This document shows positions 1-8,912 of a stretch of 64,000 nt of DNA, one piece after another (within the stretch, counting starts at the first letter, position 1; each line of letters opens with the position of its first letter). The notes beneath the pieces are model-generated. The model was not told the origin of the DNA. It was given only the letters and a program-made list of their open reading frames with translations, and made no database searches. The position numbers and the translations under genes were made by a program. The stretch is from Vibrio sp. SCSIO 43137 (lineage in GTDB: Bacteria; Pseudomonadota; Gammaproteobacteria; Enterobacterales; Vibrionaceae): NCBI RefSeq assembly GCF_028201475.1, contig NZ_CP116383.1, forward strand, positions 2,170,001 through 2,234,000, read 5' to 3'.

Positions 1-1888
1 TGCGATTAACCTGCCAGCCATAACGCACATCAGCATTGTATCTCCGCTTAACTCCTCCCGGCTGGTGAAGATTCCACGGACGCTCATCAACATAAAAAAG
101 ACGAATATCCAGTTGTTTATCCGGCTGTATATCGTAGCTAGCCCATAGTGATGCCTGATGCTCCGGAGCCCTGCCGGTAATCAGTCCAACCATATCGTCA
201 CTAAAGTCATTATATTGACTATCCTTTAGGTCGACCTGTATATAGGTATAACTTATCCGGTAGCGGCTCATTTCTGTTGCCTGCCAGGTGGTAAGTAGCT
301 CTACCCCCTGACCATAGCCATGGATATTATTATCAAGCTTTAGAGGAGCAACGGAAAACAAGGTACCATTGATTGTCTCCATGGTCGTTCCCTGCATCAC
401 ATAACTTCTGAGATTACTGTAATCGTTATAGTAATAAGCAAGATCAACAGAGAGATCATCTGTTGCCATCCATCTTAACCCCCACTCAAATGCATCGACC
501 TTTTCTGCTGCAAAGTCCTGGTCACCTTCTATTCTGACCAGCATAGGCAAAGGGTTACCATTTCCCGGTGGCAGGGTAAGCAGATCAAAACGTATATCCG
601 TTTCCCCTCTCGAAGGAATTCTTTTCGCTCTCGATAACGCCGACCATACCGTTAACTCATCATCCGGCGACCAACTTGCCCTCAGGCCGGGTTGAATCTC
701 CACATCACTGTATGAATTACCTTCAAACTTAACGCCAAATGTCAGCGTGGTATCCTTCTGTGGAAATGACAGCTTGTTCTGGGCAAACAGATTCCAGATA
801 TCTGTATTCTGGTTTTTCTCCTTCACTGAGCCTAACAAACCATCCGTTATCTTGTTTCTGCTATATCTGTACCCTCCTCCCCATATAAGTTCGTTCTCCG
901 CGCTAAACATATACTGGTGTTTAAAATCTAAATCAGCGGTATCCCGCTTATCACCATACTTTAGCTCTTTCCTGTCATAATAATCGTAACGAACATTGAC
1001 ACTGAACTCAGAGTCCAGACTGAAAAACTTGCTCCAGCGTCCTGAAATATTGCCGCCGTCAATGTTTACATCACCATCAACTTTACGAATACCATAAGGT
1101 GCCTGAAAAACCGTTGCAGAATGCTCCTGTTGCAGATGATGTTTAAATAACTCACCGTTAATCACCCCTGACACCCCATCATCACCCTGCCAGTCCAGAC
1201 GAAACCCTGAAGTAACAGAATCTCCGCCATTATTCTGAGTTAATCCATCAATCCCCTTACCTTTATCCAGACTTCGCCCTTTAGCGTAAACTCTTAACTG
1301 GCTAGAATCAGAAACCTTGCCCCCCTGGCGGACACTCAGAAGGCCTTGTAACTCATTACCTGCCCCTGCACTGGCATACCCTCCGAGAGTTTCACTCACC
1401 TCCCGGGTAATAATATTAATCACCCCGTTTACAGCATTGGTTCCCCACAAGGTCGCTCCCGGACCGCGGATCACCTCTATTCGCTCAATATCCTCCATCA
1501 CATAATCTAAGTTCTCCCAGTAAACGCCGGAAAAAGTCGGTGTATACACACTACGGCCATCAATCATAACCAGAAGTTTGTTCTCCAGCCGCCCGTTAAA
1601 ACCCCGTATACCAATTGCCCACTTATTCGGGTCAATTTGCGCCACATCCACCCCCGGCACCAGCCGCAGAGCTTCAGGAATAGAAGTCGCCCCGGAACGC
1701 CTGATATCATTCCGGGTTACAACATAGACTGCTGCCGCAGCTTGTGAGAGCTTTTCCCTTTTCTTACTGACTGAAGTCACTTCAATCTGCATCAGCTCTT
1801 CTATACTTAACGCCGTTAAGTCCTGCATAGCAGCACTGGCGAGCACACTCATTGGCAGCAGATAGACCAACCCTACCAAGTGTTTCAT
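1..1888 (-). CDS. TonB-dependent outer membrane receptor (C-terminus beyond window)
   Basis: Reading frame is open from an ATG at 1888 to the left edge, about 629 residues, so the last strands of the barrel lie outside the window. The N-terminus has a signal peptide (MKHLVGLVYLLPMSVLASA), then a plug domain: VYVVTRNDIRRSGATSIPEA, LRLVPGVDVAQ, IRGFNGRLENKLLVMIDGR, and the hallmark ERIEVIRGPGATLWGTNAVNG. The rest is rich in alternating aromatic strands typical of a 22-strand barrel. Such receptors import ferric chelates, vitamin B12 or other large ligands using TonB energy. The ligand cannot be told from sequence; no TonB/ExbB, ABC importer or clear Fur box is visible next to it. Family assignment is firm, substrate unknown. 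Confidence 0.93.
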   Translation of the reverse strand, partial: MKHLVGLVYLLPMSVLASAAMQDLTALSIEELMQIEVTSVSKKREKLSQAAAAVYVVTRNDIRRSGATSIPEALRLVPGVDVAQIDPNKWAIGIRGFNGRLENKLLVMIDGRSVYTPTFSGVYWENLDYVMEDIERIEVIRGPGATLWGTNAVNGVINIITREVSETLGGYASAGAGNELQGLLSVRQGGKVSDSSQLRVYAKGRSLDKGKGIDGLTQNNGGDSVTSGFRLDWQGDDGVSGVINGELFKHHLQQEHSATVFQAPYGIRKVDGDVNIDGGNISGRWSKFFSLDSEFSVNVRYDYYDRKELKYGDKRDTADLDFKHQYMFSAENELIWGGGYRYSRNKITDGLLGSVKEKNQNTDIWNLFAQNKLSFPQKDTTLTFGVKFEGNSYSDVEIQPGLRASWSPDDELTVWSALSRAKRIPSRGETDIRFDLLTLPPGNGNPLPMLVRIEGDQDFAAEKVDAFEWGLRWMATDDLSVDLAYYYNDYSNLRSYVMQGTTMETINGTLFSVAPLKLDNNIHGYGQGVELLTTWQATEMSRYRISYTYIQVDLKDSQYNDFSDDMVGLITGRAPEHQASLWASYDIQPDKQLDIRLFYVDERPWNLHQPGGVKRRYNADVRYGWQVNR

Positions 1889-2377
1889 ATCAACATTCCA
1901 TGGTTGATGAATAAGGGCTGCGGGCATCTCAGGCATAAGCCCTGATTCACAACAGCCCTGTTTGTATTTATAAGTAAAGTATTAGTAAACGGTGATTTAA
2001 TCTTCAACTCACAACCATTACGCAGCTTGTTTATGTGAGTTTGTGTGCATTAATTAACTTTCTGACAATACAAAACTTGAAGATCTAACGAATTGCACCT
2101 ATGAAACTAGTGTCTATTGCTATAAAACACACCTTCACTCTTGTCGCTTATTTTCTTCTTTCTCCTCTATTTCCCCCTTTTTCTCGGCCTATCCCCCTCA
2201 GTTCCCCTAGTTGCATTGTGAAAATTACTGATAAACCCAGTTGAGCTTCCAAAGCAACGCTTGCTCCTTAAACCTATCTATTTGTGATCATGGACAAAAA
2301 TCCGACACTTTTCAGGTGCGTAAATTGTAAACATGGTTACTATAGCAAACGATTGTTTGGTTATCGGACAAATGTTT
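1889..2377. other. intergenic region between divergent receptor and psuK-like gene
   Basis: No convincing gene. The part next to the receptor must hold its promoter; a pyrimidine-rich stretch lies around 2130-2200. I see no clear Fur box, riboswitch or terminator here. Confidence 0.5.
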
Positions 2378-3472
2378 ATGACGGAAAAAGAGCAGCAAAT
2401 TCTTACATTAATCAAGCAGGATCCCATGATCCCCCAGCAACTTCTGGCAGATAAGCTGGGCTGCAGCCGCAGTGCCGTTGCCGGCCATATAATGAACCTG
2501 ACCCGCAAAGGGTTTATTCAGGGTAAAGGCTATATTATTGCTCCTGACGAATATGCCACTGTTATCGGCGGCGCAAATATGGACCTATGTGGTCGTTCTG
2601 AATCCGGCCTGATAGCAGGAGATTCAAACCCCGGAAGCCTGACAAGTAGCGCCGGTGGTGTCGGACGTAATATTGCTGAAAACCTCAGCCGCCTTGGCAG
2701 TACAGTTCAGTTTATCGGTGCTCTGGGAGATGACTTGTGGGGAGAGCAGTTGAAAAAAGCTTGCCGTGAAGCAGGTGTTAATGTTGATCACAGCCTGACC
2801 ATAGCGGGAGCAACCTCCAGCAGTTACCTCTCCATTCACGGACCAGACGGTGAGATGCAACTGGCACTAAACGATATGGCATTACTTGAATCTCTTAACG
2901 CCGCTCAGTTGTCACAAAGAGACGGTGTTATCTCACGTTCGACGGTTCTGATTGTGGATGCCAACCTGAGTATTAATGCTCTTGAATACCTTTTTCATGT
3001 CCATGGTGACAGTACTATTCTGGTCGATCCTGTCTCATCGGTTAAGGCCTCAAAACTGGTGCCCTTCCTGAACAAGATTCACACCCTTAAGCCAAACAAG
3101 CTGGAAGCAGAACTGTTATCCGGAATGACCATAGAGACGGATTCCGATCTCCCTTTGGTTGCCGAAGCGCTGCACAACAAAGGAATCAAACAACTGCTTA
3201 TCAGCCTTGGAAGCGAAGGCGCCTACTCAAGTGTTAATGGAAAGGGTCGCTTTATTCCTGCTTCAGCCGTTCAGGTCAACAATGTCACCGGTGCCGGTGA
3301 TGCACTGATGGCCGGATTAGCTCACGGACAATTAAAACACTGGGACTGGGACAAGACTGTCGACTTCGCCCTTGGCGCAGCCCGCTTGGCACTTACCGCC
3401 GAAAACACAATTAATTCAACAATTTCTGAACAAGCTGTTCTACGTTTATTAGAGGAAAACTCCCCATGTTAG
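2378..3472 (+). CDS. psuK: PfkB-family sugar kinase with N-terminal HTH, probable pseudouridine kinase
   Basis: Probably phosphorylates pseudouridine to pseudouridine 5'-phosphate, the substrate of the next gene. The first ~50 residues form a winged helix-turn-helix (EQQILTLIKQDPMIPQQLLA, then CSRSAVAGHIMNL). The PfkB kinase domain follows, with an early GGAN motif, SSAGGVGRNIAENL in the ribose-binding region, and the C-terminal anion-hole/catalytic signature NNVTGAGDALMAGL. I chose ATG 2378 (MTEKEQQ) because the HTH begins there; ATGs at 2333 and 2372 are in frame but the extra residues look non-coding. Its stop overlaps psuG by 7 bases, implying translational coupling. The fused HTH may make the kinase autoregulatory, which is inference. 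Sugar specificity rests on the psuG neighbour. Confidence 0.85.
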   Translation: MTEKEQQILTLIKQDPMIPQQLLADKLGCSRSAVAGHIMNLTRKGFIQGKGYIIAPDEYATVIGGANMDLCGRSESGLIAGDSNPGSLTSSAGGVGRNIAENLSRLGSTVQFIGALGDDLWGEQLKKACREAGVNVDHSLTIAGATSSSYLSIHGPDGEMQLALNDMALLESLNAAQLSQRDGVISRSTVLIVDANLSINALEYLFHVHGDSTILVDPVSSVKASKLVPFLNKIHTLKPNKLEAELLSGMTIETDSDLPLVAEALHNKGIKQLLISLGSEGAYSSVNGKGRFIPASAVQVNNVTGAGDALMAGLAHGQLKHWDWDKTVDFALGAARLALTAENTINSTISEQAVLRLLEENSPC

Positions 3473-4380
3473 AAAACTACCTAGATATCCAGCCTGAAGT
3501 GGCACAAGCATTAGCTAACAATCAACCGGTTGTGGCACTGGAGTCCACTATCATCTCTCACGGTATGCCCTACCCGAGAAACGTAGAAACAGCACTGATG
3601 GTAGAAGAGACCATTCGTGAAAACGGCGCCGTTCCGGCAACGATTGCCATTATTGAAGGACGCCTTAAAGTTGGTCTGGATAAAGAGCAAATCACCTACC
3701 TCGGAAAAGCAGGCACAGAGGTTACCAAAGTAAGCCGTCGCGATATTCCGTTTATTGTTGCAGGTAAAAAAGACGGTGCAACTACCGTTGCGGCGACTAT
3801 GATCCTTGCTGCAATGGCGGGAATTAAGGTGTTTGCTACCGGCGGTATCGGTGGTGTTCACCGTGGCGCTCAGCAAACTTTTGATATTTCAGCAGACTTG
3901 CAGGAGCTAGCCAATACTGATGTTGCTGTCGTTTGTGCCGGCGCAAAATCTATTCTGGATCTGGCATTAACACGTGAATATCTGGAAACTCAGGGCGTTC
4001 CTGTTATCGGCTATCAGACAGATTCATTACCGGCGTTTTATACCCGTGAAAGTGAGCATGGTATCGACTACCGTTTAGACAGTGCTGAAGAGATTGCAGC
4101 CGCACTGAAAGCAAAATGGCAGCTAAACCTTCATGGTGGTGCGGTGATTGCCAATCCAATCCCGGAACAGTTTGCCATGCCTTCAGAAACCATCAATGGT
4201 GCAATTGAACAAGCGCTGAATGAAGCTGAAGAGCAAGGTATTTTCGGTAAAGAATCGACCCCGTTCCTGCTGGCAAGAGTTTGTGAACTGACAGGCGGAA
4301 ACAGCTTAGACTCTAACATTCAACTGGTGTTAAACAATGCCCGTCTGGGCGCTCAAATTGCAGCCGAGTACTGTAAGTAA
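3466..4380 (+). CDS. psuG: pseudouridine-5'-phosphate glycosidase
   Basis: Reversibly cleaves the C-C glycosidic bond of pseudouridine 5'-phosphate to uracil and ribose 5-phosphate in the cytoplasm. The 304-residue protein has the family's normal length. Recognisable blocks are PVVALESTIISHGMPYPRN near the N-terminus, KVSRRDIPFIVAGKKDGATT, the glycine-rich FATGGIGGVHRGAQ, and VVCAGAKSILDLALTREYLE. It starts inside the last codons of the upstream kinase gene and ends shortly before a strong terminator, so the two genes form a compact salvage operon. No dedicated pseudouridine transporter is adjacent. Confidence 0.96.
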   Translation: MLENYLDIQPEVAQALANNQPVVALESTIISHGMPYPRNVETALMVEETIRENGAVPATIAIIEGRLKVGLDKEQITYLGKAGTEVTKVSRRDIPFIVAGKKDGATTVAATMILAAMAGIKVFATGGIGGVHRGAQQTFDISADLQELANTDVAVVCAGAKSILDLALTREYLETQGVPVIGYQTDSLPAFYTRESEHGIDYRLDSAEEIAAALKAKWQLNLHGGAVIANPIPEQFAMPSETINGAIEQALNEAEEQGIFGKESTPFLLARVCELTGGNSLDSNIQLVLNNARLGAQIAAEYCK

Positions 4381-4413
4381 ACTGGGCCCGCAATAATCTA
4401 AGCCACTCAGAAC

Positions 4414-4451
4414 AAAAAACCGATACCCGCTCAGCCGGTATCGGTTTTTTT
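4414..4451. terminator. bidirectional terminator between psuG and glpK
   Basis: Stem AAAAAACCGATACC / GGTATCGGTTTTTT with a short loop (CGCTCAGC) lies between two convergent genes, with an A-run on one side and T-run on the other, so it can serve both strands. Confidence 0.9.
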
Positions 4452-4468
4452 ACTTTACCTTAATAGAA

Positions 4469-5971
4469 CTAGGATTTAGTTCGCTCCACAGCATCCTGCC
4501 AGCCACAATAGCGGGCAGCCCTTTCAGCCTCTTCCATCTGAGGCGAAAATATCCGCTCAATTTCTTTGCGGGAAACCAAATCATCTTTACTTTGCCAGAA
4601 GCCCACCGCAAGACCGGCCAGTAACGCAGCCCCCAATGCAGTAGACTCTATTACGCTGGGTCTGACCACGTTTTTACCCAGAATATCAGACTGAAACTGC
4701 ATCAGAAAATCGTTGGCCACCGCTCCGCCATCGACACATATATGGTTGAGCATCAGGCCGGCATCATCCTGCATGGCATTTAACACATCACAACTCTGAT
4801 AGGCGATAGACTCCAGCGCCGCCCGGATAATATGGTTACGGTTGGTACCTCTGGTTAATCCGCTGATGGTTCCCCGCGCATCTGAATCCCAGTACGGCGC
4901 TCCTAAACCAACAAAGGCCGGCACTATATAGACGCCATTACTATCAGGTACTTTTTCGGCAAAATATTCTGTATCAGAGGCATCCCTGATCAGTCCCAGT
5001 TCATCACGTAACCACTGGATGACTGCTCCCCCCATAAACACACTGCCTTCCAGTGCGTAAGCAACCTGATCACCAATTTTATAGGCGACTGTCGTCAGCA
5101 AACCTTTTTCAGATTCAATCGCCTTGTCGCCAGTGTTCATCAATAAAAAACAACCTGTGCCGTAGGTGTTCTTTGCCATACCCCGTCGGAAACATTGCTG
5201 TCCGATTAGGGCAGCCTGCTGATCTCCGGCAATACCACTAATAGGAATTCTGGTTCCTCCGCCGATATTGGCATAACCATACACCTCACTACAGGATTTC
5301 ACTTCAGGTAACATAGCAGCCGGAATATTAAAGGTTTGCAGAAGCTTACTGTCCCACTGCATGGTATGAATATTAAACAGCATAGTACGGGAGGCATTGG
5401 TGACATCTGTCACATGCGATTCTCCGCCAGTCAGTTTCCATATCAGCCAGCTATCCACAGTACCAAACAGCAGCTCACCTTTTTCGGCTCTCTCTCTGGC
5501 CCCGTCAACATTGTCCAGAATCCACTCAATTTTTGATGCAGAGAAATAGGAGTCAATAACCAGCCCTGTAGCCTGCTTTACATAAGCTTCCAGCCCCTGA
5601 CTCTTTAGCTGATTACATCTTTCAGCTGTTCTGCGGCACTGCCAGACGATAGCGTTATAGACTGGAATACCTGTCTGTTTATCCCAGACAATGGTGGTTT
5701 CCCGCTGATTAGTAATGCCGATCGCAGCGACATTACTGTTATCAACACCAGACTGTGCCAGTACCTCCGTCAGAGATGAGCGTTGAGTTGCCCATATCTC
5801 CATAGGATCATGCTCAACCCAGCCCGGCTTGGGGTATATCTGGCTAAACTCACGCTGCGCTTTACTGACAATATTTGAGTCACGGTTAAAAATAATCGCT
5901 CTGGAGCTGGTTGTTCCCTGATCAAGGGCGACTATTACTTGTGTACTTTCAACTTGTGTACTCTCTTCCAT
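4469..5971 (-). CDS. glpK: glycerol kinase
   Basis: Phosphorylates glycerol to sn-glycerol 3-phosphate with ATP. FGGY-family features are clear: [18 protein letters not shown] at the N-terminus, [45 protein letters not shown], and the C-terminal FGGY block [19 protein letters not shown]. Length (500) matches the family. The annotated start adds a short duplicated STQVESTQV before the conserved core; its Shine-Dalgarno (GGAG) is rather far upstream, so the exact start is uncertain. It is transcribed away from glpD, with the shared regulatory region at 5972-6228. No glpF glycerol facilitator gene is adjacent. Confidence 0.97.
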   Translation of the reverse strand: MEESTQVESTQVIVALDQGTTSSRAIIFNRDSNIVSKAQREFSQIYPKPGWVEHDPMEIWATQRSSLTEVLAQSGVDNSNVAAIGITNQRETTIVWDKQTGIPVYNAIVWQCRRTAERCNQLKSQGLEAYVKQATGLVIDSYFSASKIEWILDNVDGARERAEKGELLFGTVDSWLIWKLTGGESHVTDVTNASRTMLFNIHTMQWDSKLLQTFNIPAAMLPEVKSCSEVYGYANIGGGTRIPISGIAGDQQAALIGQQCFRRGMAKNTYGTGCFLLMNTGDKAIESEKGLLTTVAYKIGDQVAYALEGSVFMGGAVIQWLRDELGLIRDASDTEYFAEKVPDSNGVYIVPAFVGLGAPYWDSDARGTISGLTRGTNRNHIIRAALESIAYQSCDVLNAMQDDAGLMLNHICVDGGAVANDFLMQFQSDILGKNVVRPSVIESTALGAALLAGLAVGFWQSKDDLVSRKEIERIFSPQMEEAERAARYCGWQDAVERTKS

Positions 5972-6190
5972 AACGCAATCACGTCTCCTGCTCTGGGTTT
6001 GGCTTATTGCTACTCACTTAGTACTAAACGGAGGATAACCCGTTTAATATCATTTCGTTAACATATCAATCTGACTGAAAGCCTAGCAAATTAAACCAGT
6101 TAATGTTTGATGCAGGCATCAATAACATAAATTAAACAAAAAAACAGGTTCGATTTTTTGTTGCTGCTATGGTTATATAGTAGGTAAACA

Positions 6191-6204
6191 TGCTCGTTCG
6201 AGCA
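6191..6204. promoter_or_regulatory. inverted repeat, possible GlpR-type operator
   Basis: TGCTCG-TT-CGAGCA lies 25 bases before the glpD start in the glpK/glpD divergent region. The half-site resembles the TGTTCG half of enterobacterial GlpR operators, but the spacer is 2 bp shorter than in that consensus, so the assignment is tentative. Confidence 0.4.
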
Positions 6205-6228
6205 AAACGAAGATGGAGAGCGTTCGAA

Positions 6229-7761
6229 ATGCAACAAAATGACACTATATATGATCTCGTTGTGATAGGAGGTGGCATAAACGGTGTCGCTATCGCTGCT
6301 GACGCTGCCGGCAGAGGACTAAAAGTCGCTTTGTATGAAATGAATGATCTTGCTTCAGCAACTTCCTCTGCCAGTAGCAAGCTGATTCATGGCGGGTTAC
6401 GCTATCTGGAACACTATGAATTCCGTCTGGTCAGCGAAGCGTTAGCTGAAAGGGAAGTGTTACTTAAAAACGCGCCGCATCTGGTCTCACCATTACGCTT
6501 CCGGCTCCCTCACCGCCCTCATCTTCGTCCGGCATGGATGATTCGTACCGGACTTTTTCTGTATGACCATCTGGGAAAACGAGTCTCCCTCCCAGCCAGT
6601 CACGGGGTCAACTTCCCTGCTGACGGACCACTCCAGCCTGAAATGAAAATTGGCTTCGAGTATTCCGATTGTGCCGTTGATGATGCCCGCCTTGTAGTCG
6701 CCAATGCTCAGTTGGCTAAACAAAAAGGGGCAGACATTTTTACCCGCCATAAGTGCGTAGGTGCCGAGAGACATCAAAACCTATGGCAATTAAAGATAGA
6801 AGATCAACAAACCAGCACGATGCAGCAGATCCGGTGTAAGGCGTTGGTTAATGCTGCAGGTCCGTGGGTAGAACGCTTTTTTGATAACCAGTTGCACCTA
6901 ACTTCTCCCAGAAAAATCCGTCTGGTGAAAGGCAGCCATTTGGTCGTAAAGCAGATGTATCCGCAAGACCACGCCTACATATTGCAAAACAGCGACAACC
7001 GAATCGTGTTTGTGATTCCTTATCTGGGTAAGTACTCGGTTATCGGCACCACAGACGTGGATTATCAGGGCGATCCTGCCAAGGTACATATAGACGACGA
7101 AGAGACCCGTTATCTGTGCGATATTGTTAATCAGCATTTTACCGCTCAGATTTCGCCTGAGGATGTTATTTCCAGCTGGTCCGGTGTCCGCCCTCTATGC
7201 GAAGATGAGTCATCCAGTGCTCAGGCCGTGACCAGAGATTACACCATTGAGCTGGACGACGAGTTTGATAACGCACCACTTCTGTCGGTATTTGGCGGTA
7301 AACTGACAACCTACCGCAAGCTGGGCGAAGCGGCCGTCGGCCATCTGGCACCCTACTTCCCCTCTATCCGCTCCGGCTGGACAAAAGAGGCGGTTTTGCC
7401 CGGTGGTGATTTCCGTAGCCGCGAATCACTGCAGCTTGATTTAATTCATCAATATCACTGGCTGGATGACAATCTGGCCAGTCGCTGGGTAAGAAGTTAT
7501 GGCACTTCGGCCTACCAGATATTGCAGGGCAAGACCTCTATGCAAGCGTTAGGAAAACACTTTGGTCACGGTTTGTATCAGGCAGAGGTGGATTACCTGA
7601 CAGAACATGAGTGGGCAGTTACCGCTGAGGATATTTTGTGGAGACGAAGCAAACTTGGGCTGGAGTTTAGTCAGGCAGAGACCGAACAACTGAGTCACTA
7701 CCTGAACGCTGAGAAAAAAGCTCACAGCCAGAAAGATTTAGCAGCCTCTGTCTCGGCCTGA
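6229..7761 (+). CDS. glpD: aerobic glycerol-3-phosphate dehydrogenase
   Basis: FAD-dependent membrane-associated enzyme that oxidises glycerol 3-phosphate to dihydroxyacetone phosphate and passes electrons to quinone. The N-terminal dinucleotide-binding motif is YDLVVIGGGINGVAIAADAA, followed by SSKLIHGGLRYLEHYEFRLV, the family signature. VNAAGPWVERF and LSVFGGKLTTYRKLGE mark the later FAD-contacting segments. I place the start at ATG 6229 (MQQNDTIYD), preceded by GGAGAG nine bases upstream; an in-frame ATG at 6190 would add a basic tail overlapping the putative operator. The 510-residue protein matches family length. Its 3' end overlaps the convergent DUF1127 gene by 40 bases. Confidence 0.97.
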   Translation: MQQNDTIYDLVVIGGGINGVAIAADAAGRGLKVALYEMNDLASATSSASSKLIHGGLRYLEHYEFRLVSEALAEREVLLKNAPHLVSPLRFRLPHRPHLRPAWMIRTGLFLYDHLGKRVSLPASHGVNFPADGPLQPEMKIGFEYSDCAVDDARLVVANAQLAKQKGADIFTRHKCVGAERHQNLWQLKIEDQQTSTMQQIRCKALVNAAGPWVERFFDNQLHLTSPRKIRLVKGSHLVVKQMYPQDHAYILQNSDNRIVFVIPYLGKYSVIGTTDVDYQGDPAKVHIDDEETRYLCDIVNQHFTAQISPEDVISSWSGVRPLCEDESSSAQAVTRDYTIELDDEFDNAPLLSVFGGKLTTYRKLGEAAVGHLAPYFPSIRSGWTKEAVLPGGDFRSRESLQLDLIHQYHWLDDNLASRWVRSYGTSAYQILQGKTSMQALGKHFGHGLYQAEVDYLTEHEWAVTAEDILWRRSKLGLEFSQAETEQLSHYLNAEKKAHSQKDLAASVSA

Positions 7762-7928
7762 TGCCGTGTTATTCCGATATCATTCAGAAGGCGGGTTGGC
7801 AGTTGCTGCAACTGCCTTCTTGTCTTTCTGTTGCGATTCCAGAGCTTAACTTGACAAAAGACACGCTTAACTAAAATATCGCTACGCCCTGCTTTATGTT
7901 CACCTGATACTGAGCTAACCTGAATCAT
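7722..7928 (-). CDS. DUF1127 small protein
   Basis: 68-residue basic protein. Its C-terminal half (NRNRKTRRQLQQLPTRLLND then IGITRHQAETEAAK) carries the DUF1127 signature: an arginine-rich helix, then L-x-D-I-G-[IL]-[ST]-R. Family members bind RNA or influence phosphate and carbon metabolism in some alpha-proteobacteria, but no role is known here. I place the start at 7928 because AAGGAG lies seven bases upstream; the longer reading from 7958 would run through that ribosome-binding site. It is divergent from a GcvA-like LysR gene, suggesting it may be that regulator's target, and overlaps the end of glpD on the opposite strand. Confidence 0.8.
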   Translation of the reverse strand: MIQVSSVSGEHKAGRSDILVKRVFCQVKLWNRNRKTRRQLQQLPTRLLNDIGITRHQAETEAAKSFWL

Positions 7929-8024
7929 AACCATCTCCTTATATTGGATTAACACCATTAGTCTGGGTTATGCTGACATTTGCCACAAACGATACTTTCT
8001 TACTAACAGTTAAGGAAAACTAAT

Positions 8025-8912
8025 GTGAAAGAGCAGATGCCTCCCCTTCAGGGGTTGTACTACTTCTATCTGGCGGCGGAGAAAGGCAGCTTTAAAGAGG
8101 CCGCAGAGGCGGTTTTTGTCACTCCTGCCGCCATCAGCCAACAAATCCGGCAGTTGGAAGAGTCGCTAAACTGTACTCTATTCATTCGCCAACACAGAAA
8201 TATTGCCCTGACCCGTGAAGGTGAGATCTTGTTCCTCTCGGCCAAAAATGGTTTTAAAGAGATCACCCACGGGCTACAAAAGTTAACTCAGGATCCGGAA
8301 CCAAACAGGCTTTCTATCTCAACTCACCCTTCCTTTGCCCAGCACTGGTTGCTTCCCAGAGTAAATCAGTTTAGGGAAAAGCATCCCGACATATCTTTGT
8401 TGCTGGATCCCCGCAATGAGTTGGTCACCTTTGAAGATAATGCGATAGACCTTTGTATCCGCTACGGAAAAGGAGACTATCCCGGGCTGCACAGTGAACT
8501 ATTAACTGAAGAGCAGTTGCTTCCAGCCTGCCACCCGCGTTATCAGAAAGAACATAACATCTATTCCATAGCCGATCTGGCTCATGCTGATCTGATAGAG
8601 GATATCTGGCCGGATATGGACTGGGCACGCTGGTTACAGCATATGGGAGTAGAGCCAAACGCACCGGCCCTGAAATACAACGGATCAAACTTCGTACTGG
8701 AAGGTGCACTGGCAGGACAGGGCGTGGCTCTGGTAAAGCAGAGCCTTACCCGCCGCTACATTGAAGAAGGAAAGCTGGTCAGAATCGGCAATACAGCCAT
8801 AAAATCTGATTACAGTTATTACTTGTGTGCACCGGCCCACTACTTCCAAAGGAGTAAAGTGGCGCTGTTCTGCCACTGGATTCGATCTCAGCTTAACCCA
8901 CTGCCAGCATAG
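8025..8912 (+). CDS. LysR-family regulator, GcvA-like
   Basis: 295-residue LysR transcription factor. The winged HTH is at residues ~10-65 (LYYFYLAAEKGSFKEAAEAV, FVTPAAISQQIRQLEESLNC), and the rest is a type 2 periplasmic-binding-like effector domain. The opening PPLQGLYYFYLAAEKGSFK and the ALAGQGVALVKQSL segment resemble the GcvA subgroup. The start is GTG 8025, with AAGGA eight bases upstream; an ATG one frame away at 8023 is followed at once by a stop. The divergent DUF1127 gene is the most likely local target. Its 3' end overlaps the convergent membrane protein gene by 20 bases. The effector is unknown. Confidence 0.88.
   Translation: MKEQMPPLQGLYYFYLAAEKGSFKEAAEAVFVTPAAISQQIRQLEESLNCTLFIRQHRNIALTREGEILFLSAKNGFKEITHGLQKLTQDPEPNRLSISTHPSFAQHWLLPRVNQFREKHPDISLLLDPRNELVTFEDNAIDLCIRYGKGDYPGLHSELLTEEQLLPACHPRYQKEHNIYSIADLAHADLIEDIWPDMDWARWLQHMGVEPNAPALKYNGSNFVLEGALAGQGVALVKQSLTRRYIEEGKLVRIGNTAIKSDYSYYLCAPAHYFQRSKVALFCHWIRSQLNPLPA

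Noticed and set aside
747..1505. Small forward open frames at the left edge
   Set aside because: They are antisense to the TonB-dependent receptor and show no coding features.
3511..3876. 121-residue minus-strand open frame inside psuG
   Set aside because: Shadow of psuG, which is clearly coding on the other strand.
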